This document shows positions 25,300 through 33,673 of a DNA stretch of 57,607 bases, piece by piece; positions within the stretch are counted from its first letter, which is position 1; every line of letters starts with the position of its first letter. A model generated the notes under the pieces. It did not search any database, had not been told where the DNA came from, and worked only from the letters and a program-made list of their open reading frames with translations. A program made the position numbers and the translations under genes. Source of the stretch: JAKSPM01 sp964450645 (GTDB taxonomy: Bacteria > Bacillota > Clostridia > Oscillospirales > Oscillospiraceae); NCBI GenBank assembly GCA_964450645.1, contig CAYVEB010000009.1:1-57607 (forward strand). Reading direction: 5' to 3'.

Positions 25300-27174
25300 C
25301 TAGGAGGAATCCTCAGCATTGCGCGTTTGAAAGTAGTCGTATTTAAGCGTCAGGTCGTTTTTGCGCATCAAAAGGCCGGCCTGCTGCGACAGTTTTTGAG
25401 CCGTCTCTGAATCGCTGGGCTTGACCATACCCGTGACCTGCCCGTCCGCCATGTACAACCGCCCGTTGTACCACGCGCCGTCGGGAAAGACCGCCAGGCC
25501 CGCATAGTCCTCCGCCAGCGCGTCTTGGCCCAGATAGTCCCCCGGCGCGTAGGAAAGACCGAACAGGTTCAGAACCGTCGGCAGAATATTGGCATGCATT
25601 GTCACTTCCTGCACAGTGACTGGCGCCAGGTCGCTGCTCCAAATGAAAAACGGCGTGTGGTTGATCAGGTTATTCGACGTCGTTTTGTAGGCGTCAAGAA
25701 TCGATTTGTCCTGTAAAGTGTATAGATAGTGGTCCGCAAAGGCGACAATTACCGTGTTGTCGTACAACCCCTCCGCGCGCAGCGCCTGCAGGAGCAGGCC
25801 GACCATGTAGTCCGTCTCCCCGGCCATCATCCGCGCGCACGCCTCCTCCGAGAGCGCGGGGACGTCCTCGCCGTAGCGCATATGCGCCAGCAGCTTGCCC
25901 GTCCCTGCTTCGGTGGAAAAAGGCGTGTGGGGCGTGTAGGTGATGATGTAGTCCACAAAAGGCTCCGAATTTTGGAACATGGCGCGGTAAAAAGTCTCGT
26001 TCAAAATCAGTTCCCGATCCAGCTGGCATTGTTCGGTATCTCCCAGATCCATTAGGCCGTAGTAGTGGTCGTAGCCCCAACTGCGATAATTAAGGTCGCG
26101 GGAGTAGAATTCGCCGCTGTTCATGTGAAAAGCGTCCACGCGGTAACCCGCGCGGTGAAAAACGTTGGGCAGAGACTGGTCAAAGGTGTTCTTGTGGAAG
26201 GAATAGGCGTTGCGCACATAGGAAAACGGCGTGAGGAACCCGGTGTTGACGGCAAATTCGCAGTTGAACGTGGAGCCGCCGCCGGTGTAGGAGGAATAGT
26301 GATTGGCGAACTGGATGGACTGAGTCTGCAGGGCATATAAATTGGGTGTGTCAGTCTGGTTCAGCAACCATGTGTCCATGCCCTCCATCTGTAAGAAAAT
26401 CACGTTCTTCCCGGCAAAGAGACCGGTGTAGGCATTGTCCGCGTGCTGCGGGGCGTCCGCGTAGATCTGTGCCAATTCGGCCTCTTCCAGCTCGTTTTCC
26501 TCCGGGCGGTCGGGCGCGAGTTCTTTCCAGAGACTGCGAAGGGTGAACTCATACAGCCCCGTCACGCGCATGGCCTTGTTGACATCGCTGAAATCCTCAT
26601 AGATATGCCGGGCGTTCTGGAACGCGTCCCACTGTAAGGTGGTATCGCGCGGCCCCAGCGCGGCAAAGGACAGCGCATAGAGCGCCGCGAAGCAGACCAG
26701 CGACCGCAGCAGACGCCGCTTCGAGCCGAGCCGGGGCAGGCACCGCGCGCCTAGGACGGCAAGTACCAAAATTCCCGCCGCCGACACCCATAGCCACACG
26801 CCTGCCCCGCGCAGCGCGTCAAGAACATACCCGCTGCCCTCCTGCGCCATTTCCAGCAGGTCAAAACTGAAATAAAAGGACGTCATCGAGTAGTAGACGC
26901 CGTGTACGATGTACAACAGCCCGAAAATGGCCGTGCATGCGCCATAGAAGACCCGGCCCCACCGGCCGGGCAGCGACCGGCTGACGCCCACAATCAGCAC
27001 AATCCAGGCCAGGGTGAACAGATTCGCCACCAAGCTGTATACGGGGAATGCCGTCACATGGCTCGCCTGGACACGCACGCCGACGTCCATCAGAATCAGC
27101 GGCAGCGCTGGAAGCAGCCAGTCCCGTATGACGGCGGCGCACCGTGACGTCTTTTTCGTTTGTAATGCGTTCAT
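25300..27174 (-). CDS. LTA synthase-family membrane sulfatase-fold protein
   Basis: The 624-residue protein has about five N-terminal membrane spans (roughly 17-35, 44-65, 75-95, 122-145, 157-173), then an extracellular alkaline-phosphatase-superfamily domain. NVIFLQMEGMDTW holds the first metal ligand (Glu264), and TGGGSTFNCEF holds the probable nucleophile Thr302. LtaS-type enzymes polymerise glycerol phosphate from phosphatidylglycerol, and relatives transfer phosphoethanolamine or phosphoglycerol to cell-wall glycans. AAGGAGG lies 6 bases before the ATG at 27174. It stands alone, converging on the sugar operon. Which acceptor it modifies is unknown. Confidence 0.88.
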   Translation of the reverse strand: MNALQTKKTSRCAAVIRDWLLPALPLILMDVGVRVQASHVTAFPVYSLVANLFTLAWIVLIVGVSRSLPGRWGRVFYGACTAIFGLLYIVHGVYYSMTSFYFSFDLLEMAQEGSGYVLDALRGAGVWLWVSAAGILVLAVLGARCLPRLGSKRRLLRSLVCFAALYALSFAALGPRDTTLQWDAFQNARHIYEDFSDVNKAMRVTGLYEFTLRSLWKELAPDRPEENELEEAELAQIYADAPQHADNAYTGLFAGKNVIFLQMEGMDTWLLNQTDTPNLYALQTQSIQFANHYSSYTGGGSTFNCEFAVNTGFLTPFSYVRNAYSFHKNTFDQSLPNVFHRAGYRVDAFHMNSGEFYSRDLNYRSWGYDHYYGLMDLGDTEQCQLDRELILNETFYRAMFQNSEPFVDYIITYTPHTPFSTEAGTGKLLAHMRYGEDVPALSEEACARMMAGETDYMVGLLLQALRAEGLYDNTVIVAFADHYLYTLQDKSILDAYKTTSNNLINHTPFFIWSSDLAPVTVQEVTMHANILPTVLNLFGLSYAPGDYLGQDALAEDYAGLAVFPDGAWYNGRLYMADGQVTGMVKPSDSETAQKLSQQAGLLMRKNDLTLKYDYFQTRNAEDSS

Positions 27175-27267
27175 GCCAATCCTCCTTGTCTGGGATTTAT
27201 CCTACGCGCAGATCGCGGAAAATTCATTCAATTTTGGCCGCTTGCATGTTTTGCGGCCCTTTGGGGG

Positions 27268-27296
27268 TTTACAAGCGGGGAAAAGTCCGTTATAAT
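27268..27296 (+). promoter_or_regulatory. Sigma-A promoter of prfB
   Basis: TTTACA and TATAAT lie 17 bases apart, ending about 33 bases before the prfB start codon. Confidence 0.75.
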
Positions 27297-27328
27297 ATTT
27301 TTGATTCCTATGAAATCGGGGTAAGCTT

Positions 27329-28453
27329 ATGATAGAGTTTGAGGAGTACAAGAGCAAGCTGAGCGAGGCGCGTCCCAAGCTGCTGGCGCTGGGCGATTCG
27401 CTGAATATCCAGGGCCTGCAAAACGAGCTGGAGCGGCTGCACGCCATGGCGGAGGATGCGAATTTTTGGGCGGATGCGGAGCAGTCGCAGAAAGTTGTGG
27501 TCAAGACCAAGCAGTTGGAGACGAAATGCGCGAAGTACGAGAAGATGCTCTCCGACTGGGACGATCTGATGACCTTGTGCGAGATGGCGCTGGAGGAAAA
27601 CGACGATTCCATGCTCCCGGAGCTGACCGAAGGGTACGCCGCGTTGGAGCGGCAGATGGAGTCGACCCGGCTGGAAACGCTCCTCACCGGCGAGTACGAC
27701 GGCAACAACGCCCTGGTTTCCTTCCAGGCCGGCGCCGGCGGCACGGAGGCGCAGGACTGGGCGCAGATGCTCTACCGGATGTACACCCGCTGGGCTGAGG
27801 CCCACGGGTTCCACTATAAAATCATGGACTACCTGGACGGCGACGAGGCCGGTCTGAAATCCGCCAGCATCCTGATCGAAGGCCCCAACGCCTACGGCTT
27901 TTTGAAAAGCGAAAACGGCGTCCACCGGCTCGTGCGGATTTCCCCGTTCGACGCCAACGCCCGCCGCCAGACTTCGTTTGCGGCGGTGGAGGTCATCCCG
28001 GAGATCACCGATGACAGCAAGGATGTGGAAATCCGCCCGGAAGACATCGAGATGCAGGTCTACCGCTCGTCGGGCGCAGGCGGTCAGCACATCAACAAGA
28101 CGTCCTCGGCGGTGCGTCTGATCCACAAGCCCACGGGAATTGTGGTGTCCTGCCAGACCCAGCGCGACCAGTTCCAGAACCGCGAAAACTGCATGCGAAT
28201 GCTCCGTTCCAAGCTCATCGAGATCAAAGAACGCGAACACCTGAGCAAGATTTCCGACATTAAGGGCGTCCAGCAAAAGATCGAATGGGGCAGCCAGATC
28301 CGCAACTATGTGTTCATGCCCTATACCCTGGCGAAGGACACCCGCACGGGCTATGAGAACACCAACATCAACGCCGTGATGGATGGCGACCTGGACGGGT
28401 TTATCAACGCCTACCTGACCTGCTTGGCCACCAACAGCTGGGTAAGTAAGTAG
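27329..28453 (+). CDS. prfB: Peptide chain release factor 2
   Basis: RF2 reads UGA and UAA stop codons and triggers release of the finished protein. The 374-residue product has the codon-reading tripeptide SPF at 205-207 and the universal GGQ at 251-253. It is encoded in one unbroken frame: where many prfB genes have an in-frame UGA and a programmed +1 shift near codon 25, this gene reads GDSLNIQGL with no stop. Autoregulation by frameshifting is therefore absent. It has its own promoter and precedes secG. Confidence 0.97.
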   Translation: MIEFEEYKSKLSEARPKLLALGDSLNIQGLQNELERLHAMAEDANFWADAEQSQKVVVKTKQLETKCAKYEKMLSDWDDLMTLCEMALEENDDSMLPELTEGYAALERQMESTRLETLLTGEYDGNNALVSFQAGAGGTEAQDWAQMLYRMYTRWAEAHGFHYKIMDYLDGDEAGLKSASILIEGPNAYGFLKSENGVHRLVRISPFDANARRQTSFAAVEVIPEITDDSKDVEIRPEDIEMQVYRSSGAGGQHINKTSSAVRLIHKPTGIVVSCQTQRDQFQNRENCMRMLRSKLIEIKEREHLSKISDIKGVQQKIEWGSQIRNYVFMPYTLAKDTRTGYENTNINAVMDGDLDGFINAYLTCLATNSWVSK

Positions 28454-28482
28454 GATTTTCGCAGAATTTGTGAAAAAAGCAC

Positions 28483-28511
28483 TTGAAAAACCTGGCGGCG
28501 CGTGGTATAAT
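28483..28511 (+). promoter_or_regulatory. Sigma-A promoter of secG with extended -10
   Basis: TTGAAA and a perfect TATAAT are 17 bases apart, with TGG directly before the -10. Confidence 0.8.
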
Positions 28512-28606
28512 AGGTAAGCTATTTCTGTGAGCTGTTCTGTTCGAACGCTTCATTCATGAATTCCGGCTTGCCGTGCGCCGTAAAAAAACGGCTATAGGAG
28601 GGAATT

Positions 28607-28861
28607 ATGTTAAATACGATTACAACCATCGCTCTGGTGCTGCAGGCGATCTCATCTGTGTTGCTGATCCTTGTGATCATGTTCCAGTCCGGCAAGTCTT
28701 CCGGCCTTGGCTCCACCATTTCCGGCAACAGCGCGTCCTATTTCAGCAAGGGCGGCAACCGGACGCTGGATGCCAAGCTGGCTTCAGCGACCAAGTGGTT
28801 TGCGGCGGCGTTTGTTGTGCTGACGATCATTGTGCTGGTGCTCAACCGTCTGGCCGGTTAA
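28607..28861 (+). CDS. secG: Preprotein translocase subunit SecG
   Basis: The 84-residue protein has two membrane spans (about 3-24 and 60-80) joined by a Gly/Ser-rich cytoplasmic loop with the typical FQSGKSSGLGSTISG. SecG is the small accessory subunit of SecYEG that stimulates SecA-driven export. It has its own promoter and a hairpin terminator after the stop codon. The ribonuclease R and SmpB genes that often follow secG in Firmicutes are not here; the neighbouring DNA is degenerate. Confidence 0.93.
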   Translation: MLNTITTIALVLQAISSVLLILVIMFQSGKSSGLGSTISGNSASYFSKGGNRTLDAKLASATKWFAAAFVVLTIIVLVLNRLAG

Positions 28862-28898
28862 TTAAAAACGTCTGGCCAGTTAATAAAAAATTTGAGAT

Positions 28899-28933
28899 GG
28901 CGGCATGGCTTTTCAGCTGTGCCGCCTGTTTTG
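28899..28933 (+). terminator. Terminator of secG
   Basis: GGCGGCA (28899-28905) pairs with TGCCGCC (28920-28926), and the stem can extend inward with two G-T pairs. TGTTTTG follows. From here to about 29110 I see nothing else but AT-rich sequence. Confidence 0.65.
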
Positions 28934-29109
28934 TGGAAAAACAGTTGCGCGTGGCGGTAAAATTGTGAAACTTCCCCTGCCAAGCAGCACGGAATCGACC
29001 GCAATGCGCACGAACGATTATATCACAAAAATTTTCAAATTGGAAGACATCATTATCTCCAAGTTTGAAAATATATGTTGTTAAATTTTTATAGACTAAA
29101 TACAAAAAT

Positions 29110-29660
29110 ACTTTTTTGACAAGATATGGTAGTATTCACGGAAGTCCTCTGCGGAAAGGGCCCGCCGCCCGGAGCGGCCAATGTGTCTGGGGGAAATTTT
29201 TCGGAGGAAAAGCCGGATTCGTTAGCCGCAAGTGGCTGCCGGATTTCTGCAACTTCCGTCTTGATGGCTATGACTTCGTCGCTCGGTATGGCGACGGACT
29301 GGTCTCCCGCAATGGCATTGTTGACGCCGTTTAAGAACACGGCTCTTTGCTGTCTGAGGAGCTAAAAGATCCTTGCAACTACCGCAAGGGCGGGAATAAA
29401 GGCTTTGACACGGTGATCTCCCGGCTACAGATGCAAACCTACATCATGATTTCCGATTTTGTCTACAGGAAGGATAAATATGGGCAAACCTACCGTTGGA
29501 GTGTAGCGGAATAGTTTACGCCGGCGGCACTGTGCGAATATAATTATGTGACGCGCGCATATAGTCGGGAACCTGAGAAATCGAAAACAAAAATCATTGG
29601 GCATCTAAAATGGTTCTGCCCGACGTGGCGGAGCAGCAAATCGAAAATTTGCTCAAATGA
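29110..29660 (+). pseudogene. Broken AlkZ-related protein gene
   Basis: One frame gives WGKFFGGKAGFVSRKWLPDF, LDGYDFVARYGDGLVSR, then a TAA at 29332. It continues in the same frame with LLSEELKDPCNYRKGG, KGFDTVISRLQMQTYIMI and YRWSVAE, followed by a TAG. It then shifts frame to end as VLPDVAEQQIENLLK at 29658-29660. This run resembles a Clostridial protein family annotated as AlkZ-related (winged-helix, DNA-glycosylase-like). Two in-frame stops and one frameshift mark it as dead. Its N-terminal third is not recognisable. Confidence 0.5.
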
Positions 29661-30194
29661 AAGGAAACGAATATAACGGAAGAAAAAACTGGAAGCGGGA
29701 CTCTATTTTGTTCTTTGGGATGCCGGTGTCAACGGAAGAAAGTGAAATGCAATTAAGTTTCTCTGGGAACTTTAAATGTGGACGCAACAGAGGACGGGCA
29801 GGCGGTGCGGATTCGCGAATACTTCGCCTCCGTCGGACAGGATATATGTCAGTGTCCCGGCTTCATGCGCGAGTGCGAGAAGAACATTCATGTGGGTGAT
29901 CAGTTTTTCGCCAATTACAATGTAACCATCCTTGATATCATGCCGGTGCATATCGGCAGCTATGGAAGGAATTGCTCCCTTCATCGCACGCACCGTAATT
30001 CTCTGCGAAAAAATTTCCTTTCCTTTTTTAATTTGTAGTAGTCGCCGGGAAATTTTCATATAAGGGTTTTGTCCTTGGAACCTGTGATAATTGCGTTGAT
30101 TATGATTTGCTTTCTTCTTTCAAAATAAAGAACGGCCGCGCACAGAAATCTGTACACGGCCGTCGTAGACAAAATAACTTAACAATTATAGACA
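29661..30194. other. Non-coding or degenerate stretch with one hairpin
   Basis: No convincing gene is present. A minus-strand frame at 29772-30059 (95 codons, with GYIVIGEKLITHMNVLLALAH) has no clear ribosome binding site and no family I recognise. An imperfect hairpin at 30132-30163 combines ACGGCCG/CGGCCGT outside with ACAGA/TCTGT inside. The region sits between a pseudogene and a tRNA, and looks like decayed DNA. Confidence 0.4.
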
Positions 30195-30237
30195 CAAAAA
30201 AGGCAGAATTTACGAGAATTTCTCGCAAATTCTGCCT
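30195..30237 (-). terminator. Strong minus-strand hairpin terminator
   Basis: AGGCAGAATTT (30201-30211) pairs with AAATTCTGCCT (30227-30237), with an inner CGAG/CTCG stem. On the minus strand it ends in a run of T. It is the second terminator downstream of the tRNA gene. Confidence 0.75.
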
Positions 30238-30320
30238 CGAAAAAGGGGGCGGTAGTTTATTCCTCCCAACCCCCCAATTTAGGCCAATGGCATCTTTTTA
30301 TTTTCATCACGATAGGTGCG

Positions 30321-30355
30321 AAAAACCCAGAAACCGTTTTGGTTACTGGGTTTTT
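30321..30355 (-). terminator. Terminator downstream of the initiator tRNA
   Basis: AAAAACCCAG and CTGGGTTTTT form the outer stem and AACC/GGTT an inner one. The structure ends in T on either strand. It lies about 30 bases past the tRNA 3' end. Confidence 0.75.
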
Positions 30356-30385
30356 CGGGCTGTCATCTATTTTGGTAGCCAACCA

Positions 30386-30462
<77 letters not shown>

Positions 30463-30575
30463 ATATGGTACGCTCCTCAACGCTTTATTAGCATACCACA
30501 CGAACGCGGGAAAGTCAAGGCTTTTTTCAAAAAAATACTGGGTTTTGTCCGACAAAATCCGCCAATGTCCGGCCT

Positions 30576-31850
30576 TTATTCCGCCAGCAGCTTTTCCAGC
30601 GCCGCCAGCTTCAGACATACGCACAAAACCTCGATCGCCTGCTTCAGCTCCGCCACCGGCGGAAGCGACGGTGCGATCCGGAGGTTGGAATCGTTGGGAT
30701 CCTTGCCATAGGGATACGTGGCGCCCGCCGCGGTCATCACAACGCCCGCCTCCCGGCACAACGCCCACGTCCGCTTCGCCGTGCCCGGCATGGCGTCCAA
30801 CGATACAAAATACCCGCCGGACGGCTTGGACCACTGCGCAATCCTAAGCGGCGCAATCTCCCGCTCCAGCGCGTCGAGTACGGCGTGGAACTTTGGCGCC
30901 AGAATCGCTGCGTGGCGGCGCATCAGCGCCAGTGTGTGCGCCTTGTCCTTCAAATAGCATACGTGCCGCAGCTGATTGACTTTGTCATAGCTGATGATCT
31001 CGGCGTTCAGCAGCTTTTTCATATACGCCATATTGTCGACCGACGTTGCAAAACAGGCGATCCCCGCGCCGGGAAACGTGATTTTCGACGTAGACGCGAA
31101 TTCAAACACCATGTCCGCGTTGCCATGCGCCCGGCACAAAGACAAAATATTCGCCAACGGGACATAATCGCCCTCAAATTCGTGGACACAATAGGCGTTG
31201 TCCCACATCAGAAGAAAGTCCGGCGCGGCGTGATGCAGTGCGGCAATGCGCGCGAGGGTCGCATCGGAATAGGTGATTCCCTGGGGATTCGAATATTTCG
31301 GGACGCACCACATCCCCTTGACCTGCGGATCCGCCGCCAGCTGCTCAACCAAATCCATATCCGGCCCCTCGGGCGTCATCGGAATGGGGATCATCTCCAT
31401 GCCAAAGCTCTCGGAAATGGTGAAATGGCGGTCATACCCCGGCGCGGGGCACAAAAAGCGCACCTTCTCCTCCCGGCTCCATGGCCTGGGCGAGTGAAGC
31501 AGGCCATGGGTATAGGCCTTCGCAATCACGCCGTACATTAAACTCAAGCTGGCGTTCCCGCCGACGAAGACCTCCTCCGGCTTGGTTCCAAGCAGTTCGG
31601 CAAACAGCGCCCGGGCCGACGGAAGCCCGGCAAGCTCGCCATAGTTGCGGGCATCGAATCCGTCGCGGCAGAAGTCCGCGGCAGTCGGATATTGCAAAAT
31701 ATCCGACACCAGATCCAACTGTTCCGTACCGGGCTTCCCGCGGGACATGTCCAGGTGGAGCTTTTGCGCCTTGAGCGCCTCATATTGGGCCGAAACCGCC
31801 GCGTACTCCTCTTGCAGCTGCGCGCGTGTGCGCTGACTATACGGTTGCAT
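30576..31850 (-). CDS. PLP-dependent aspartate aminotransferase (type Ic / AspB-4 like)
   Basis: The 424-residue fold-type I aminotransferase has LHLDMSRGKPGTEQLDL near the N-terminus, EEVFVGGNASLSLMY, PKYSNPQGITYSD, LMWDNAYCVHEFEGD, the PLP lysine in FASTSKITFPGAG, and an SNLRIAPSLPP end with the substrate-binding Arg. It matches the Firmicutes class usually annotated as aspartate or alanine aminotransferase, linking oxaloacetate/glutamate with aspartate/2-oxoglutarate. AAAGGAG lies 7 bases before the ATG at 31850, and a consensus promoter lies just upstream. It is monocistronic. Substrate specificity is assigned by family only. Confidence 0.88.
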   Translation of the reverse strand: MQPYSQRTRAQLQEEYAAVSAQYEALKAQKLHLDMSRGKPGTEQLDLVSDILQYPTAADFCRDGFDARNYGELAGLPSARALFAELLGTKPEEVFVGGNASLSLMYGVIAKAYTHGLLHSPRPWSREEKVRFLCPAPGYDRHFTISESFGMEMIPIPMTPEGPDMDLVEQLAADPQVKGMWCVPKYSNPQGITYSDATLARIAALHHAAPDFLLMWDNAYCVHEFEGDYVPLANILSLCRAHGNADMVFEFASTSKITFPGAGIACFATSVDNMAYMKKLLNAEIISYDKVNQLRHVCYLKDKAHTLALMRRHAAILAPKFHAVLDALEREIAPLRIAQWSKPSGGYFVSLDAMPGTAKRTWALCREAGVVMTAAGATYPYGKDPNDSNLRIAPSLPPVAELKQAIEVLCVCLKLAALEKLLAE

Positions 31851-31880
31851 ATGGATGCTCCTTTCCAATTAGATACTTCT

Positions 31881-31909
31881 ATTTTATCAGATCTTCCAAA
31901 TGCTGTCAA
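31881..31909 (-). promoter_or_regulatory. Sigma-A promoter of the aminotransferase gene
   Basis: On the minus strand a perfect TTGACA is followed after 17 bases by TAAAAT, about 30 bases before the start codon. Upstream of it (31940-31973) CCATAAAAA and TTTTTATGG form a hairpin; no gene is seen in 31851-32269. Confidence 0.8.
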
Positions 31910-32184
31910 TCCAATTCCCGTGCAAAACTCCGCCAGTTCCCATAAAAAGCAGAAAAAGGCTACTTTTTTATGGAATTCAGCATAAGACGGCTTTCCATCT
32001 GCTTGCAGCTGAAAGAGCCTGTAAAAAAGTCCCCGCGATATGAGCTGCACGCAAAAGATTGCCGTCTGCGGGAAGGACAGGCACAAAAGCGGCGTAAAAG
32101 GGGCAAAAATATGGCCCATACTCCCACAGAAAAACATACTTTCCCCAGGGGGTGTGGTTGGTGCACCGATTTTACATTCAAAAG

Positions 32185-32206
32185 TTATCCACAAATNNNN
32201 NNNNNN
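32185..32206. other. DnaA-box-like sequence beside an assembly gap
   Basis: TTATCCACA (32185-32193) is a perfect DnaA-box consensus, and it lies three bases from a run of ten Ns (32197-32206). It is a single copy with no DnaA gene or AT-rich unwinding region nearby, so it is not evidence of an origin. The flanks of this gap share no obvious overlap, so its true length is unknown. Confidence 0.5.
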
Positions 32207-32269
32207 CTCTTTTTCGAGACTCTCCGCCTTTCGTAAGGCCGTTTCTTTACAGCCCTTTTGTTTTTGCGA

Positions 32270-32503
32270 TTATTCCGCCACGTACGGCAGCAGCGCGACC
32301 TGGCGGGCACGCTTGATCGCGACAGTCAGCTGACGCTGATGCGCCGCGCAGGTGCCGGTCGTTCGACGGGGAAGGATCTTGCCGCGTTCGGACGTATAAC
32401 GGCGGAGTTTGGCAGTATCCTTATAGTCGATATTGGTAACCTTGTCCACGCAGAAGTTACAGACCTTCTTGCGCTTCCGAGGACGCATTCTATCGTTTGC
32501 CAT
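32270..32503 (-). CDS. rpsR: Ribosomal protein S18
   Basis: The 77-residue protein has the S18 core (IDYKDTAKLRRYTSERGKILPRRTTGTCAAHQRQL) and binds S6 on the platform of the 30S subunit. CNFC near the N-terminus and Cys52 form a zinc-site-like pattern seen in the C+ type of S18. It is last in the conserved rpsF-ssb-rpsR operon, with GGAGG before its ATG. A longer than usual 136-base gap separates it from ssb. Confidence 0.97.
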   Translation of the reverse strand: MANDRMRPRKRKKVCNFCVDKVTNIDYKDTAKLRRYTSERGKILPRRTTGTCAAHQRQLTVAIKRARQVALLPYVAE

Positions 32504-32639
32504 TACGGTTCCTCCTTATTATTCTGATCCTCATTTATTCATTTTCAGTAACGCCGATAGAATAAAGAATGGAGCTAACACGATTGCTAAAATAATCATG
32601 TAATCATGCTTCTTTCACTTCCTATCGTGTGGAAAAGTC

Positions 32640-33143
32640 TTAGAACGGCAGATCGGAGTCGTCACCCTCCAGCATGGCAAAATCGGACGCCGGTGACGGC
32701 GCCGGATAGCTCTGGTTGGGCTGGGCATAGCCCGTGTTGGACTGCTGATACCCCGAATAGCCTTGCGTCGCCTGGAAACCCTGGCTGGGTGCGCCAAAGC
32801 TGTCAGACTGGGAATTGGTGTCGCGCTTGGAATCGCCAAAATAGATATTGTCGGCAACAACCTCTGCGCTGCGGCGCTTGTTGCCATCCTTGTCGTTCCA
32901 GTTGCGGATCTGCAGCCGGCCGGATACCACCGCCATGCGGCCCTTGCTGAAATACTTGCTGACGAACTCAGCCGTATTCCGCCAGGCGACAATGTCGATG
33001 AAATCGGTCTCCCGCTCCGCGCCCTGTGCCGCGTAGTCGCGGTCCACCGCCAGTGAGAACGACGCCACGGCGATCCCATTGGCCGTGCGGCGAAGCTCTG
33101 GGTCACGGGTGAGACGGCCCATAAGAACAATATGGTTCAGCAT
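32640..33143 (-). CDS. ssb: Single-stranded DNA-binding protein SSB
   Basis: The 167-residue protein has an N-terminal OB fold (MLNHIVLMGRLTRDPELR, then FIDIVAWRNTAEFVSKYFSKG). A flexible Gly/Gln/Ser-rich linker follows, then the acidic tip DDSDLPF that recruits repair and replication partners. It protects single-stranded DNA during replication and repair. It lies between rpsF and rpsR as in most Firmicutes and is cotranscribed with them. Confidence 0.97.
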   Translation of the reverse strand: MLNHIVLMGRLTRDPELRRTANGIAVASFSLAVDRDYAAQGAERETDFIDIVAWRNTAEFVSKYFSKGRMAVVSGRLQIRNWNDKDGNKRRSAEVVADNIYFGDSKRDTNSQSDSFGAPSQGFQATQGYSGYQQSNTGYAQPNQSYPAPSPASDFAMLEGDDSDLPF

Positions 33144-33155
33144 AATTCGTCCTCC

Positions 33156-33452
33156 TTACGCTTCCACCACGGTGATTAAGCTGCGCATGACATTCTCCGT
33201 GATCTTAAAGATACGGTCAAGCTCCGCCGGGAACTCAGGCTTTGCCTCGAATGTCATGAGCACGTAGTAACCCTCGTTCAAGTCTTCGATGGGATAGGCC
33301 AGTCTGCGCTTGCCCCATTCGTCGACACTGATGAGCGTCCCCTCTGCTTCCACCAACGCCTTGAACCTTTCCACGAGGGCTGCCGTATCCTCCTCCCCCA
33401 GGGTGGGATTGATAATATACAGAGCCTCGTACTTATCGGAAATTTTAGCCAT
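33156..33452 (-). CDS. rpsF: Ribosomal protein S6
   Basis: The 98-residue protein has the S6 pattern YEALYIINPTLGEED, then WGKRRLAYPIEDLNEGYYVLM, and it pairs with S18. The start at 33452 is preceded by GGAGG at 11 bases and gives the family N-terminus; the longer frame to 33512 runs into a leader hairpin. It is first in the operon, which is read from a near-consensus promoter at 33528-33556. Confidence 0.96.
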   Translation of the reverse strand: MAKISDKYEALYIINPTLGEEDTAALVERFKALVEAEGTLISVDEWGKRRLAYPIEDLNEGYYVLMTFEAKPEFPAELDRIFKITENVMRSLITVVEA

Positions 33453-33479
33453 TGTTGATTGCACCTCCTTCTGGACTAA

Positions 33480-33499
33480 TTGGGCAGCTATGCTGCCAA
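33480..33499 (-). promoter_or_regulatory. Leader hairpin of the rpsF operon
   Basis: TTGG and CAGC pair with GCTG and CCAA around a TAT loop, with one bulged G. It lies between the promoter and the rpsF ribosome binding site. Leaders of rpsF operons often carry an S6:S18-binding autoregulatory RNA; I cannot confirm the conserved CCG bulge of that motif here. Confidence 0.35.
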
Positions 33500-33527
33500 G
33501 GAATGCCCGCAAAAACCGAGCTTAGAT

Positions 33528-33556
33528 ATTATACACGCAATTACAATTTTTGTCAA
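33528..33556 (-). promoter_or_regulatory. Near-consensus promoter of rpsF-ssb-rpsR
   Basis: On the minus strand a perfect TTGACA and a perfect TATAAT are separated by 17 bases, as expected for a ribosomal protein operon. Confidence 0.9.
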
Positions 33557-33579
33557 TGAAAAATTTTACTTTTCCCCCG

Positions 33580-33608
33580 TTGTCAGCCACAAAAAAGCAT
33601 GTTATAAT
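33580..33608 (+). promoter_or_regulatory. Sigma-A promoter of lepA
   Basis: TTGTCA and a perfect TATAAT are 17 bases apart, about 65 bases before the lepA start. It is divergent from the rpsF promoter, with only 23 bases between the two -35 boxes. Confidence 0.75.
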
Positions 33609-33673
33609 ATTTATAATTATTCGAAACCTTTTCCCGTTTTCACATATACTAATCACAGCTGAGGTGACCCATT

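Noticed and set aside
29772..30059. 95-codon minus-strand ORF
   Set aside because: No recognisable family, no good ribosome binding site, and it lies in decayed DNA; mentioned only under the non-coding stretch.
32185..32193. Replication origin
   Set aside because: Only one DnaA box, no dnaA/dnaN genes and no AT-rich unwinding region.
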